DNA from: Epinephelus fuscoguttatus
Lineage: Eukaryota; Chordata; Actinopteri; Perciformes; Serranidae
DNA: 64,000 nucleotides
NCBI RefSeq assembly: GCF_011397635.1
Contig: NC_064759.1
Location: 21,910,428 to 21,974,427 of the forward strand
Direction of reading: 5' to 3'
The position numbers and the translations under genes are program-made. The notes under the pieces are model-generated. The model saw only the letters and a list, made by a program, of their open reading frames with translations, did not search any database and was not told the origin of the DNA. Numbering within the stretch: position 1 is the stretch's first letter; each line of letters opens with the position of its first letter. Below, in pieces: positions 9,101-18,284 of the stretch.

Positions 9101-11534
9101 TTACTGGATGAGGAAGCATCAACAGGGCCGTGATGATGGAGCTGTGGACAATCACACTTTCCAGCTCTGACAAATTCGCCACTTAAAAGACCTCACAAAA
9201 AAAAAAAAAATATTGTCACAAAAACGACCCCTTAATATTTGTTATGATTTCCCAAAACTTAGTTAACATTTCTCACCTGTGTGCTGGACCTATGGGCTCC
9301 AGCAGATTGATCCGACCGACCAGAGAGTACGCTGCGTTCACAGTGCTATGTGGAAATCCGACATATCAGCACTTTAAATGTGGCTGTTGAACTGCAAAAT
9401 CTGGCATAATTTATCACTCTTATACCGCAATTGGTGCTCAGTACTGTCTAAAACAGATTTCTAAATGGAAGTTTGTCACTGGCATCAATTTCTACACTGC
9501 CAGTCACATGAATATGGTGTATGTAAGTGTTGAGTCAGAATTGTTTTAGTTCCTATGTTCCCTGAAGGCACTGTCACTCATGATTCCACACCCCTCTCAG
9601 TTGATGCCACGCCCCCCACGCCACATCAGGGTCAAAAGTCTGAAACTCAAAAAACAGATTTGAAACTGAAAAAAAAAAGATCTGAAAGTGTAAAAAAGAT
9701 TTGAAACTGAAAAAATAAGATTTGAATCCGAAAAGATAAAACATGCAACTGAAAAAAATAAGACCTCAAATGTTAAAATACATATGGAAGTGAAAAGTGA
9801 AAATAAATTATTCATTCAAAAGAATTACCAAAGTGAATCAAAATTATATTTAACCTGAAAAAACGTTTCATACACTTATTTTTGTTTTGAATACAATGTT
9901 GTATTTTTCAAAATTCAAGATCAACACATGAATTTTCAGTTTCAAATTTTATTTTTTCAAGTACAAAAAATTTGACCCTCATGTAGCTCCATAGATACTG
10001 ACCCAGTCCAGGAACAACATGTTCGGGAGGAAAAGGCCACAGATGTTTTAAGAAAAACAGATCACACTGTAGAAAATGTTAACGTTTATAGCATCCTGAA
10101 AACTTCTTTCCAGCTCAATGCTGAAGCTGCAAAATTTCTCAGAACACTTTGGTATTTTTTTGCAAGATAAAAGGTAGATGTGAAGGGATAAAGTGCAGCA
10201 TGCACATTACTCACAGGTCACGTTCAGAGTCACTGTCTCCTCTGTTGAGATGCTGTTTGTGAAGCTGACCTTACAGGTGACATCGGTGCCGTGGTGTTTA
10301 GCTGAAGGGTTAAAGGTCAAAGTTGAGCTGTGTCTCTGAGTGAAAGCAGTCAGATCCTCAGTCTTGAAAGCAGTGATGTTTCCTGTGATGTGAGAGTCCT
10401 TCCCTCCTGCTCCTCTCCACATCCAGGTGATTTCAGGGTCAGATCCAGAGCAGAGACCAGGAGCAGTGCAGGTCAGTGTGGTCTGCTGTCCCTCTGTCAG
10501 AGGAGGAATCATCACTGTGGGCCTCTGGGTCAGACCTAATGGGAGAACAGTTCATGAGTGGAATCAGGTGAGCAGCTTGAGGGTAATCATTCACTTAAAT
10601 ATAGGCAAAAATAATCAGATTATTTGTTAAACATTTCAATGTGGCAATAAGTAGGAGTTTATCAGGAACTGCTGCAGTTCCTCTGGTTGCCATGAGAGGT
10701 CAACACATGCAAAACATTACTTCATGCTCCACTGAGAACATAAATTCACCAAACATACTGTTGCAGTTTATAGGCACAACAATAAACATCTTCACTGAAT
10801 ATATTTGTTGTAGCTCTTTGTACCTTTAACAGAGACTCTTGCTCTTGTATAGAATGTATATCCAACTCCCCTCCCATACAGGAAACCATTTACTCTGAGT
10901 TGATATGATCCAGAGTCGGACTCTGTGAGGTCATTGACGATGATGCTGCAGTTCCCCTGATACACATCAGGCTCCAACAGTGACACTTGTCCTTTGAACC
11001 CAGACTGAACTTTACTGTTATTTCTGTTGGTGTTAAATATAATGTCTGAATCACATTTTGGTTTAGATGGTTCACATTTGTACCAAACTATATGTTGGGG
11101 TATAAAGCCATATCCAGTGGTGAAAAGACACGGTATCACAACACAGAGTCCGGCCACTGCTGTTATTTCTCCTTCACTGAGAGTGATACAGTATCCTCTG
11201 TTACAGAATTGTCTTCCCAAATCTGCACCTGTTAATAAAGACAATGAAAGAATATTAAAATATTTAAATTTTGACTGTGATATGTGATAAACTATAAAGA
11301 ATGGCTTCTACTATGACTGTTTTTGTTTTATATAACTGCTTTTGTCAGCAGCATTGAACAGATAACACAGTATTATATCAGTATTTAACATGATCTTTCT
11401 TCCAGAATACACTTGATAAATAAATAGCCATTAAAAAAATAATAAAAATCTAATGTTTAACAAGAAAGATGCATACCTGTGTCAGCATTGCTTCTCACAG
11501 AGAAAAGCAGAGTTGCCCAGATGAGAACAAACAT
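6093..11534 (-). CDS. Siglec-like Ig receptor gene B with ITAM-consensus tail
   Basis: Complete single-pass receptor; six coding exons give 419 residues: 11477-11534 (signal), 10824-11228 (V-set), 10215-10535 (C2-set), 7486-7767 (third Ig), 7095-7191 (membrane) and 6093-6189 (tail). Phases run 1,1,1,1,2 and join without a stop. The V-set has CVVIPC (cysteines about 48 and 53) and the Siglec arginine at 131 (SYQLRV). The membrane helix ([12 protein letters not shown]...) has no basic residue for pairing with DAP12-type adaptors. The tail has TYMSL and EYDVI separated to fit (D/E)xxYxxL-x8-YxxI, a single-chain ITAM. Neither tyrosine fits the ITIM consensus (the -2 residues are Arg and Pro). Role inferred: sialic-acid-sensing receptor of leukocytes, activating or dual. 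Introns 3 and 5 carry large inverted-repeat transposons absent or unseen in gene A. Confidence 0.88.
6261..7069. mobile_element. Long-inverted-repeat MITE, TTAA target site
   Basis: TTAA flanks at 6257-6260 and 7070-7073; ends read AGGGGAACTA inward from both sides. The arms are about 265 bp (6261-6526 and about 6820-7069) around a roughly 290-bp core. It lies in the gene B intron between membrane and tail exons. The TTAA target points to the piggyBac or Kolobok group, but no transposase is present to decide. Confidence 0.82.
6497..6601 (-). other. Short acidic open frame inside the MITE core
   Basis: A minus-strand frame starts [19 protein letters not shown] and runs into the right end of the left arm. 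A plus-strand ATG (6741) starts [18 protein letters not shown]. Either could be a remnant of the 5' end of a parental element's gene or captured host sequence. I recognise no family. Confidence 0.3.
7095..7191 (-). CDS. Gene B exon: transmembrane segment
   Basis: 97 bp, phase 1 in and 2 out; acceptor TAGCAG, donor TTTG|GTATGT. It encodes DEHGPC followed by about 26 hydrophobic residues. The frame is forced by the phase of the preceding exon and is the only one giving a helix. Confidence 0.85.
7486..7767 (-). CDS. Gene B exon: membrane-proximal Ig domain 3
   Basis: 282 bp, phase 1 to 1. The SKC-x8-CVC motif is shared with the fifth Ig of mag (ESKC-x8-CVC). Sequons NHT and NST are visible. Confidence 0.87.
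8074..9993. mobile_element. 1.92-kb near-perfect palindromic transposon
   Basis: Left arm 8074-9000 and right arm 9029-9993 are reverse complements with few mismatches and small indels, around a 28-bp centre. Outer ends read TATGGAGCTACATGAGGGTC inward. Flanks share TACT (likely target duplication), and gene A has the empty site near 838-841. The centre encodes [11 protein letters not shown], a mariner transposase signature. The arms contain T-rich tandem stretches (TTTCAAATCTT variants) that make spurious Phe/Ser-rich frames. It sits in gene B intron 3 (between Ig2 and Ig3). Confidence 0.85.
10215..10535 (-). CDS. Gene B exon: C2-set Ig domain 2
   Basis: 321 bp, phase 1 to 1; one codon shorter than gene A. 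It contains [16 protein letters not shown] and the closing VTCKVSF. Confidence 0.87.
10824..11228 (-). CDS. Gene B exon: V-set ligand-binding Ig domain
   Basis: 405 bp, phase 1 to 1; acceptor TTAACAG, donor G|GTACAA. CVVIPC, VWYKC and DSGSYQLRV are all present. The Arg is where Siglecs contact sialic acid. Relative to gene A it differs in the first residues ([11 protein letters not shown]) and in the loop before the Arg (VYQGNC against MNHGNC). Confidence 0.88.
11477..11534 (-). CDS. Gene B exon: signal peptide
   Basis: The ATG at 11534 starts a 19-codon leader ([13 protein letters not shown]...); donor ACAG|GTATGC, phase 1. Confidence 0.85.
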
Positions 11535-12345
11535 CCTGATTCGATGAGTGAGACAGACTCTCCCTCTGACACAAACTCTTCTTTTCAGAGGCACAAACAC
11601 TTTATACAAAAAGGGTAAGTGAAGTGAAAACAGGAAGTTAAGTTGATGAAACTGGTTTGATTTTACAGATTTTGATACATCCATAATGAAATAAACACAA
11701 GGATCCCTCAGCCTATAGCTCTAAAGCTGCATGTTTCATATGTATCAATTTGTTCTAAAGTGACGTTATTCAGATTACATGTACATGGTCTCAGTTTGTC
11801 ATGAAGAGATGGAGGGGTGGGCGGCTGGCATGGCAGAGCAAGAAGGCTGCTAAGCTGCAGACCACTGTTTAATACTAACAAACAACAAAACCAGTTTCTT
11901 TTTTAGCAAGATATCAGCAGCGTTTTCAGCTGCAATCGTATCAGAAAAAGCTGGGATTTGAAGCCCAAACATGATATTTTCCTGACCATGACCAAGTATT
12001 TTTTGTGCCTAAAGATAAAATATGTTAATAACAGAATATATAGTTTCAATGTATCCGCTACATAATAACAAGCAAATGTTACATATCTGTGGTTTGCAGA
12101 AACAGTGCCAGTATATTTTCTGGCAATTGGATTGAGCTTTTTCCAGAGCTTTTGACTGTGTTCTACAGTGTGTGTGGCTGCCACTTTAAGCAGGTATCCT
12201 GATATTACTTGAAGCACAAGTTGCTGTATGAATAAACTTCACTGCAGTTACCTTCAACAGCAACACTGATATATTGTTGAAATATTATTTGGGGAAGAAT
12301 GAATTAATAAAAAAAGGCATTTAAAAGATAGAAGTTGTGTTTTAC

Positions 12346-12430
12346 CTCCTTGTGCCCTGTTCTCTCCTCTCCACAGTGACCTCTGAGAGTTACTGTTTCT
12401 CTCTCCTTCTCCTTTTCTGCTTTTTTATGT
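12346..12430 (-). other. Gene B 5' untranslated exon (upstream edge approximate)
   Basis: The donor AGGAG|GTAAAA matches gene A's donor at 2919, with similar leader sequence (TCTCCTTCTCCTTTTCTG on the plus strand nearby). No coding frame. Confidence 0.45.
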
Positions 12431-12699
12431 CTGTGTTCTTCACATCATCTGTGTGAAACTGTTAAAAACAGGAAGTATATGTGTAATTTAAAAAAAATTA
12501 ATTGAGAAAGCCAAGTTCGCCATTTACTGACTCAGTTTGTTTTAAGGAATTGGATAATTTTTTATGTGAGATTACAGTGTCTTTCATTAATTTTTCTTTC
12601 CTGTTCTACAGTTCACTGTAAAGCTGAACGCATACTCTAGTCTGCACACTGTAGTGTGATCTGTATATCTACACCATCAGTTCTGTCAAAAATGAGAAA

Positions 12700-13095
12700 A
12701 ACTGTTTATTAGGCGGGTGGATAATTTCATTGAAAAGTATCATTTACTCTCAGACAGTCAATACAGGTTTAGAGCAAGTAGGTCGACATCAATGGTATTA
12801 ATGGTGTTAACAGAGGAAATTACTGGTTGTACTGATAACAAGAACTATGTAGGAGTTTTTATAGGTTTAAAAGACGCATTGGACACCATAAACAATGACA
12901 TGCTACTCAAAAAACTGGAAAGATATGGTGTAAGAGGAGTGGTATTGGTTGGGTAAAAAGCTACATGGGACACAGGCAGCAGTTTGAGCAAATGGGTGAT
13001 TACATATCATCATAACTGTTGGGGTCCCACAGGGGTCAGTGCTGGGTCCTGTTAGTATTTTTATTTTGTGCATAAATGATGGTGTCCACTGAGGT
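12700..13095 (+). repeat. LINE reverse-transcriptase fragment
   Basis: The open part (12717-12956) reads FIEKYHLLSDSQYRFR, STSMVL and LLKKLERYGVRG. After stops, GVPQGSVLGP and CINDG follow at about 13020-13085. These are RT palm blocks of a non-LTR retrotransposon, 5' and 3' truncated and with stops. The YADD box is missing. Confidence 0.8.
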
Positions 13096-13289
13096 GGCGA
13101 AAAGAAAGAAAGGAGAAGTCTTAGAACAACAACAACATTGTGATGGTGACACATTGTGAAACATTGAGTATGGTCTCAACTGTTCTATTTGCATCAGACA
13201 GGGACTTTTATTGCATTCCCTACTCAGGATGGGGTTACTCCACTTTATCTTTTGTTTCATACTTTAAGGGTTTTTGCGTTTAATCAACA

Positions 13290-13360
13290 GGACAGTGTTG
13301 GCGTGAATGGGGAGAGAGAGGGGATGACATGCAGCAAAGGACCATGGGGTAGAATTAAAC
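13290..13360 (-). repeat. SINE body fragment
   Basis: The reverse strand carries TTTGCTGCATGTCAT followed by a CT-rich run, the same body as the intact SINE at 34495-34686. The head and tail are missing. Confidence 0.55.
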
Positions 13361-13379
13361 CCTTTACATAGCAAATAGT

Positions 13380-15985
13380 TGTTGCTGCTATGTTAATAAT
13401 CTGAATGTCGCATATGTGTTTTATTAATATTCTTTCCTGTATTCACCTAAAAACAACAGTATTTAAACAAATTAATTAACTTCATTAAATACAATTGGGC
13501 TGTTACCAAAGGAAATCGGAATTAATGGGCAGGCCCTGGAGAGTGGTGAAGGGTCTGGCCAATACAGCTGAGAGGTGCAGTCATTGGCTATGGCTGAAGA
13601 GAAAGGATCCCATCCTAACCTTCTGACACACACCCAGGCCTGATCAACCTGTGGTGGGTCTCCCTAAACGGTGAGTGTCTTACGATAAAAGCTGAAACAC
13701 CCGCTGATGTTGAGGTGCACAAGTGATGATGTGTCAGAGGGTTGGCTCTGCAGGGTAGTCATGGTTGAAACACCTTATGCTCTGGCGAGAAGCGTGCTGA
13801 AACTCCAGGGATTGTAACACCAAGTCCTAACTGATGAATCTGAATGAGTCCAGATTAAACCTTGCAAAGCCTTGTTTGTGAGCTTTGGGGTTTCAGTTTG
13901 AACATGTAAAACTGGAGGAAGTCGATTTCTTTTTGCTTTGTTCTCTTAACCAAAGAAGTAAAACGAACAGGGCACACAGTTTCATCATGATGATGTTGCT
14001 TTCTAAACCAAGACAAGAGACAGCATGAGAAACAGACAGTTTGTTTTCTATCAATAATCAACTGTTTCCAGTTTTTGTTGTTTTTATTTTATTCATGTTT
14101 GCATGGAACTGAAGACAGATGAATTTGCTTGAGGCATGAAAGGCTTGTTTAAAATAAAAGAGCAAGCAAACTACATCATTGCAGAAACCCTACTGTCATT
14201 AGGTAACAGTGCTAATTTGCAGAGAGATTGCAAAACCCTGATCTGAATTATTGTGTCAATCATATATGTAGAAAAAGAAAAATCTCCATAATGATAATTA
14301 TGATCACCACAAAGTATAGGACATACAGATTTGCTTTACAACACACTGTGACAAAAGATTAGGTAAGACATATTTGATATTTCTACTTAAAAAAGAAAAA
14401 AAAGTAAATAGAAAAAATAAGATAAACCCCCCAGTGAGGCATTCAAAGACAGGAAGTGGTTACTGGCTTTGTGCATACAGGCAATTTCAGAATGCTAGCC
14501 AGCACATCCACCCTAAAGTCAACAGAACAATGTCTTAATAAAAGGTTAATGTGATAGAATGGTTGATGACAGGTTTATTTACATGCACAGAGAACTGCAT
14601 TTTTAACCTGTTTGGCTGAGTGTCTATATAACACTGACATCCCCTGTATCTTTTTGCGTTACATACCAATATATTTTGTGGATCTAGTTTTTTTTTATCT
14701 ACATTGTTTAATTGACTTTTTGGGTCAAATGTAACACAAAGTTGGCTCATTTGTCTGCACTGTTCAATACTTTAAACATGACTTAAGCAGGATAAGACAA
14801 AGGAATTCTTTCCAAAGATATGATGCCAATAAAAAGGTAGAAGAAATGTAAGAAAGAAACATGCAGCATCTAGTATGTTACCCTGTAATGTGACCACTAA
14901 AATAGTGACGGTGATGTTACTCGGTGTTACTCAGCTGCAGGCGAAAAATGACTGGTGAGCAAGATCTCACTTCTTTGATATGTAGTTTACATACTCAGAC
15001 CTGCACTGCACAGCATTATGGGTATTAAAAACGACCTGATACATCATATCATTGTCGTCTTTCTGTGCACTGTGTCATAGACAAGCTAACCATCTACATG
15101 GTTAATTCAAACTGGGATTTTGGCAGTGACAGATTTATTTGGATTTATGTGAACAGTTTAAACCGAAGAAGTGTGGTGTGATTTGGATGTTTTTCATTTT
15201 GCATTACTGAACAGTCTACGCATATATAGAGAGAGTTACCATAGTGACAGGCCTTTGCTGAATTCTGTGCTCCTGCTGTTTGTAAAACCAATTAGAAACA
15301 GCTCACACATGCATGCTGGGTAATGTAGGATCCAACAGGTTTGGAGCAGGTCTTTGTAAAATTCTGTCTCTTGTGAGTCACCCAAGTTAATGGAAGTATA
15401 ATGCTTAATTTACCCTTCCAATTCGGGCTGGACAATATATGAATATTATCTTGATATCTTGATACAAGACTGGATATCGTCTTAGATTTTGGATGTCTTA
15501 ATATTCTAAGTCTTGTCTTTTCCTGGTTTTAAGAGCTGCATTACAGTAAAACGATGTAATTTTCTGATCTTACCAGACTGTTCCATCATTGAGTGCACTT
15601 ATATGGACATGAATAACCCATTTATGATCAGGATTTTGGAGTATCCTGTCTGTGTGTTTGAGCGTGTGAACACCAGAATATGCTCGCTGGAGTACTCTGA
15701 AAGAAACCTGGATGTATACAGGTTATATGAATTACCCAATTTCTCAGTGCTCATGTAAACACTACATCCCGAATGTGATCATGACCGTGACAAGTCTCAT
15801 TAAACAGGTTATTCATGTCCATGTAATTTCACTCATTATATCCATATTACTGATGAGTATTTATCAAAAATCTTATCCTGTAAATATTTTGTGAAGCACC
15901 TACAATCAACCCTACAATACTGCAATAACGATATTAAGGTATCTGGTCAAAAATATACAGATATTTAGTTTTTTATTTCCAATGG
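13380..15985. other. Noncoding spacer with old repeats
   Basis: A stretch at about 13500-13850 (CACCCAGGCCTGATCAAC, GGTAGTCATGGTTGAAACA) looks like a multicopy fish repeat, but I cannot classify it. About 15285-15410 is related to 57540-57690 in this window. No exons with convincing splice sites. Confidence 0.4.
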
Positions 15986-15989
15986 TTAA

Positions 15990-16369
15990 AGATATACTAC
16001 ACAGGATTTTCCTAAAACATGATGCATAGACCCATACAGAAGTAACCCCTCTCAAGCCTCATTTATGACCCACCGGAAGTGTGTGGCGCTGTGTTTTTCT
16101 GCAGAGACTCTGCCCTCTGCCTGTGTTTTCTTATGTTCTTCTCATTTACTGTGTTCTGGACATTTATGGGCATGAACTCCCACAGTGTTCAGGTGAGATC
16201 ATGGCTTTATAAAAAGGTAGCGACCAGGTGCTAGACTGTAAGCAGCAGCCAGCCAGGAGACACAGCACTGAAAGAAGGCAAACATATCAAGGCTAAACAC
16301 CTAACAGGAGTGAATCTGGGGCTGGCCTTTACTTTCATTTTCGCACTGTCAGTCCTGTATAGTGTACCT
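15990..16369. mobile_element. MITE (AGATATACTA family), TTAA target
   Basis: TTAA at 15986-15989 and 16370-16373; ends AGATATACTACACAGGA and, from the other side, AGGTACACTATACAGGA. It is a second copy of the family at 51221-51569; both contain GCTTTATAAAAAGGTAGCGA. Confidence 0.75.
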
Positions 16370-17001
16370 TTAATACAAAAGATAACACGGCAGGTATTAT
16401 ACTTTAAACCGCAATCACAGGCAATAAGAAGGTCACTCCCTGCATGTAAACAAGCCTCTGATTTGATGTTGACTATAGTGCACACTAGCTGGAGGTTGAT
16501 CCACTAAGCTCATATTAAGACAGTGTTCAGTCAGTAATGTGTGACAGGACTGTTTTTACTTCCCACACTGGCTTTTACCCATAATTTAATATTTATACGT
16601 GTGCCTGCTGGCCAAACACTCATGCGGGGTATTTACTGTACATACTGGCTTCCCTTTCCCTATCAATATACATCTTATTAATATATATTATTGACACCAT
16701 CATTATCAAGTTAGACTATTAGTGCTTTTCGATATTACATCACAGGTCCATCAAATGTCTTTGAATAGCGCAACCAGCTGGCTAGTCAGCATCACCTTTT
16801 CTCATTCAAACATCTGATACAACGCTGTGAAAATAAAGTATCACTGTCTCGAGTGAAGTGATGCTTGAACTTCCCAAAGACCCCAGTGATCAACGATCAG
16901 TGTCCTATGATCTTTCAGCACGATTTAAACACACACACGCATACACACACACATTGTCTAAAAGAGATAACACTTTGGCCACTCGCGCTCAAACATGTTG
17001 T

Positions 17002-17189
17002 GCTTTAAAAGTGCTGAATGTAACACTGGAGAAAGAGATGTTGGGTCTCATTCCCAGGTCGTCAGATACTGATGCTTTGGGTTGGTGGTTCGGTCAAACT
17101 GCCAATCCAAAGCGTCGGTATTTGACAACCTGGGAATGAGACTCAGCAATCAGCTATCTTTCTCCAGAGTTACATGCAGCACCTTAAAG
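17002..17189. repeat. Hairpin-forming inverted repeat
   Basis: Arms of about 85 nt (both carry CTGGAGAAAGA and TCTCATTCCCAGG on opposing strands) around a short loop near 17090-17105. Probably a small palindromic MITE. See findings. Confidence 0.7.
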
Positions 17190-17435
17190 TTTAAAGGTTG
17201 TATTTTCCACATCAAGCTGGAGCTCAAACTCATGCTTTAGGGTGAAGAAGTAGGAAATGAGACAGACATTTTGCGTTGGCCACAGTGAAAGGCCCCCAAA
17301 TCTCACATTCTACAGTTAACTGGAAAATGCTGGACAGAAGCTGTGACATTTTTCAGAACTAGACAGTGTACCACTTGAATTTACAAAACCTCTTCCATTA
17401 TTATCAAAAGTGATGGTGACATTTTTTTTTTTCCA

Positions 17436-17441
17436 TTTATT
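17436..17441 (-). promoter_or_regulatory. Candidate mag polyadenylation signal (AATAAA)
   Basis: Minus-strand AATAAA about 690 nt past the mag stop; no closer AATAAA was noticed. It would give a 3' UTR of about 0.7 kb. Confidence 0.45.
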
Positions 17442-18125
17442 ATGAGAGGCTACCGAGTCACAGCACACATTAAATACAATTACGTGGAAAGAAAGACGTG
17501 TTTTCATTTCTTGCCTCAGCCGGTTATCGTCTCAGGATGTAATTAACCAAAGGAAAAAGAGAAGAGATGTTTGCTCTCTGCTGACAGACACACATAAATA
17601 TAAGAGAACAAAAAGCGCAGTTACTCCTTGCCCTGATGCGTCGACTGGCAGCAGACACAGTGACAGTTATAAGAGACAGATGTAGAGCGAAATAGTGAGA
17701 CGGATGCAAGCGCTCAGGTGTGTGTCGGTTGACAATAACATCGACAATCACAATGAAGAACATGGAGAAAGCAACAAAAACATGGTCGCTGGTTAACACT
17801 GCATGTTTGAGAGCCCATGTACGACAACTGAGGCTAGAAACTTAAATAATTTCTTTTGCATTGTCCAGTGGGTCGTGCTCTGACCCGAAAAAGTACCAGT
17901 TTCCCAGATGATGGCGTGCGAAGGGGCGTCCAATTGTGGAGGGGCAGCATGAGGGGGGAGTAGTGGCATCGAGTGGTACATTATATGTGACAAATCTGAA
18001 GAAACAAGGAGTCAGGGTGAAATCCAGTAGAGGAAGGGATGTTATTACACAGTTTATGGGGCTGAGGATGTGTTGGGGCTGCCACTGCGTCTCGCATAGC
18101 CGAGGGATCAGGGAAGGATCGCGAT

Positions 18126-18284
18126 TCATTTGGCTTTGATTTCCGTGTAGTTGCTGCCATCATCCCCCCTCCCTGAGGCCCCCTCCCTGGACCTGGCCCC
18201 GATAAACTCCAGAGCAGCGTAATTCAGCTCTTGCCTCTCCAGTCCTGCCATAGAGCCCACAGGTTGATAATCCCCGTCTTCTCC
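18126..18284 (-). CDS. mag: mag exon: distal tail with ITIM motifs and stop
   Basis: 159 bp after acceptor TGTCTGCAG, phase 0. It reads GEDGDYQPVGSM, RQELNYAALEF, SNYTEIKAK and stop TGA. LNYAAL is a textbook ITIM, and SNYTEIK resembles the terminal motif of CD33-type Siglecs and the EYAEI end of L-MAG. Confidence 0.85.
   Translation of the reverse strand, partial: GEDGDYQPVGSMAGLERQELNYAALEFIGARSREGASGRGDDGSNYTEIKAK

Noticed and set aside
8252..9815. Phe/Ser-rich frames within the palindrome
   Set aside because: They translate the TTTCAAATCTT-like tandem text of the transposon arms and appear in mirror image on both strands.
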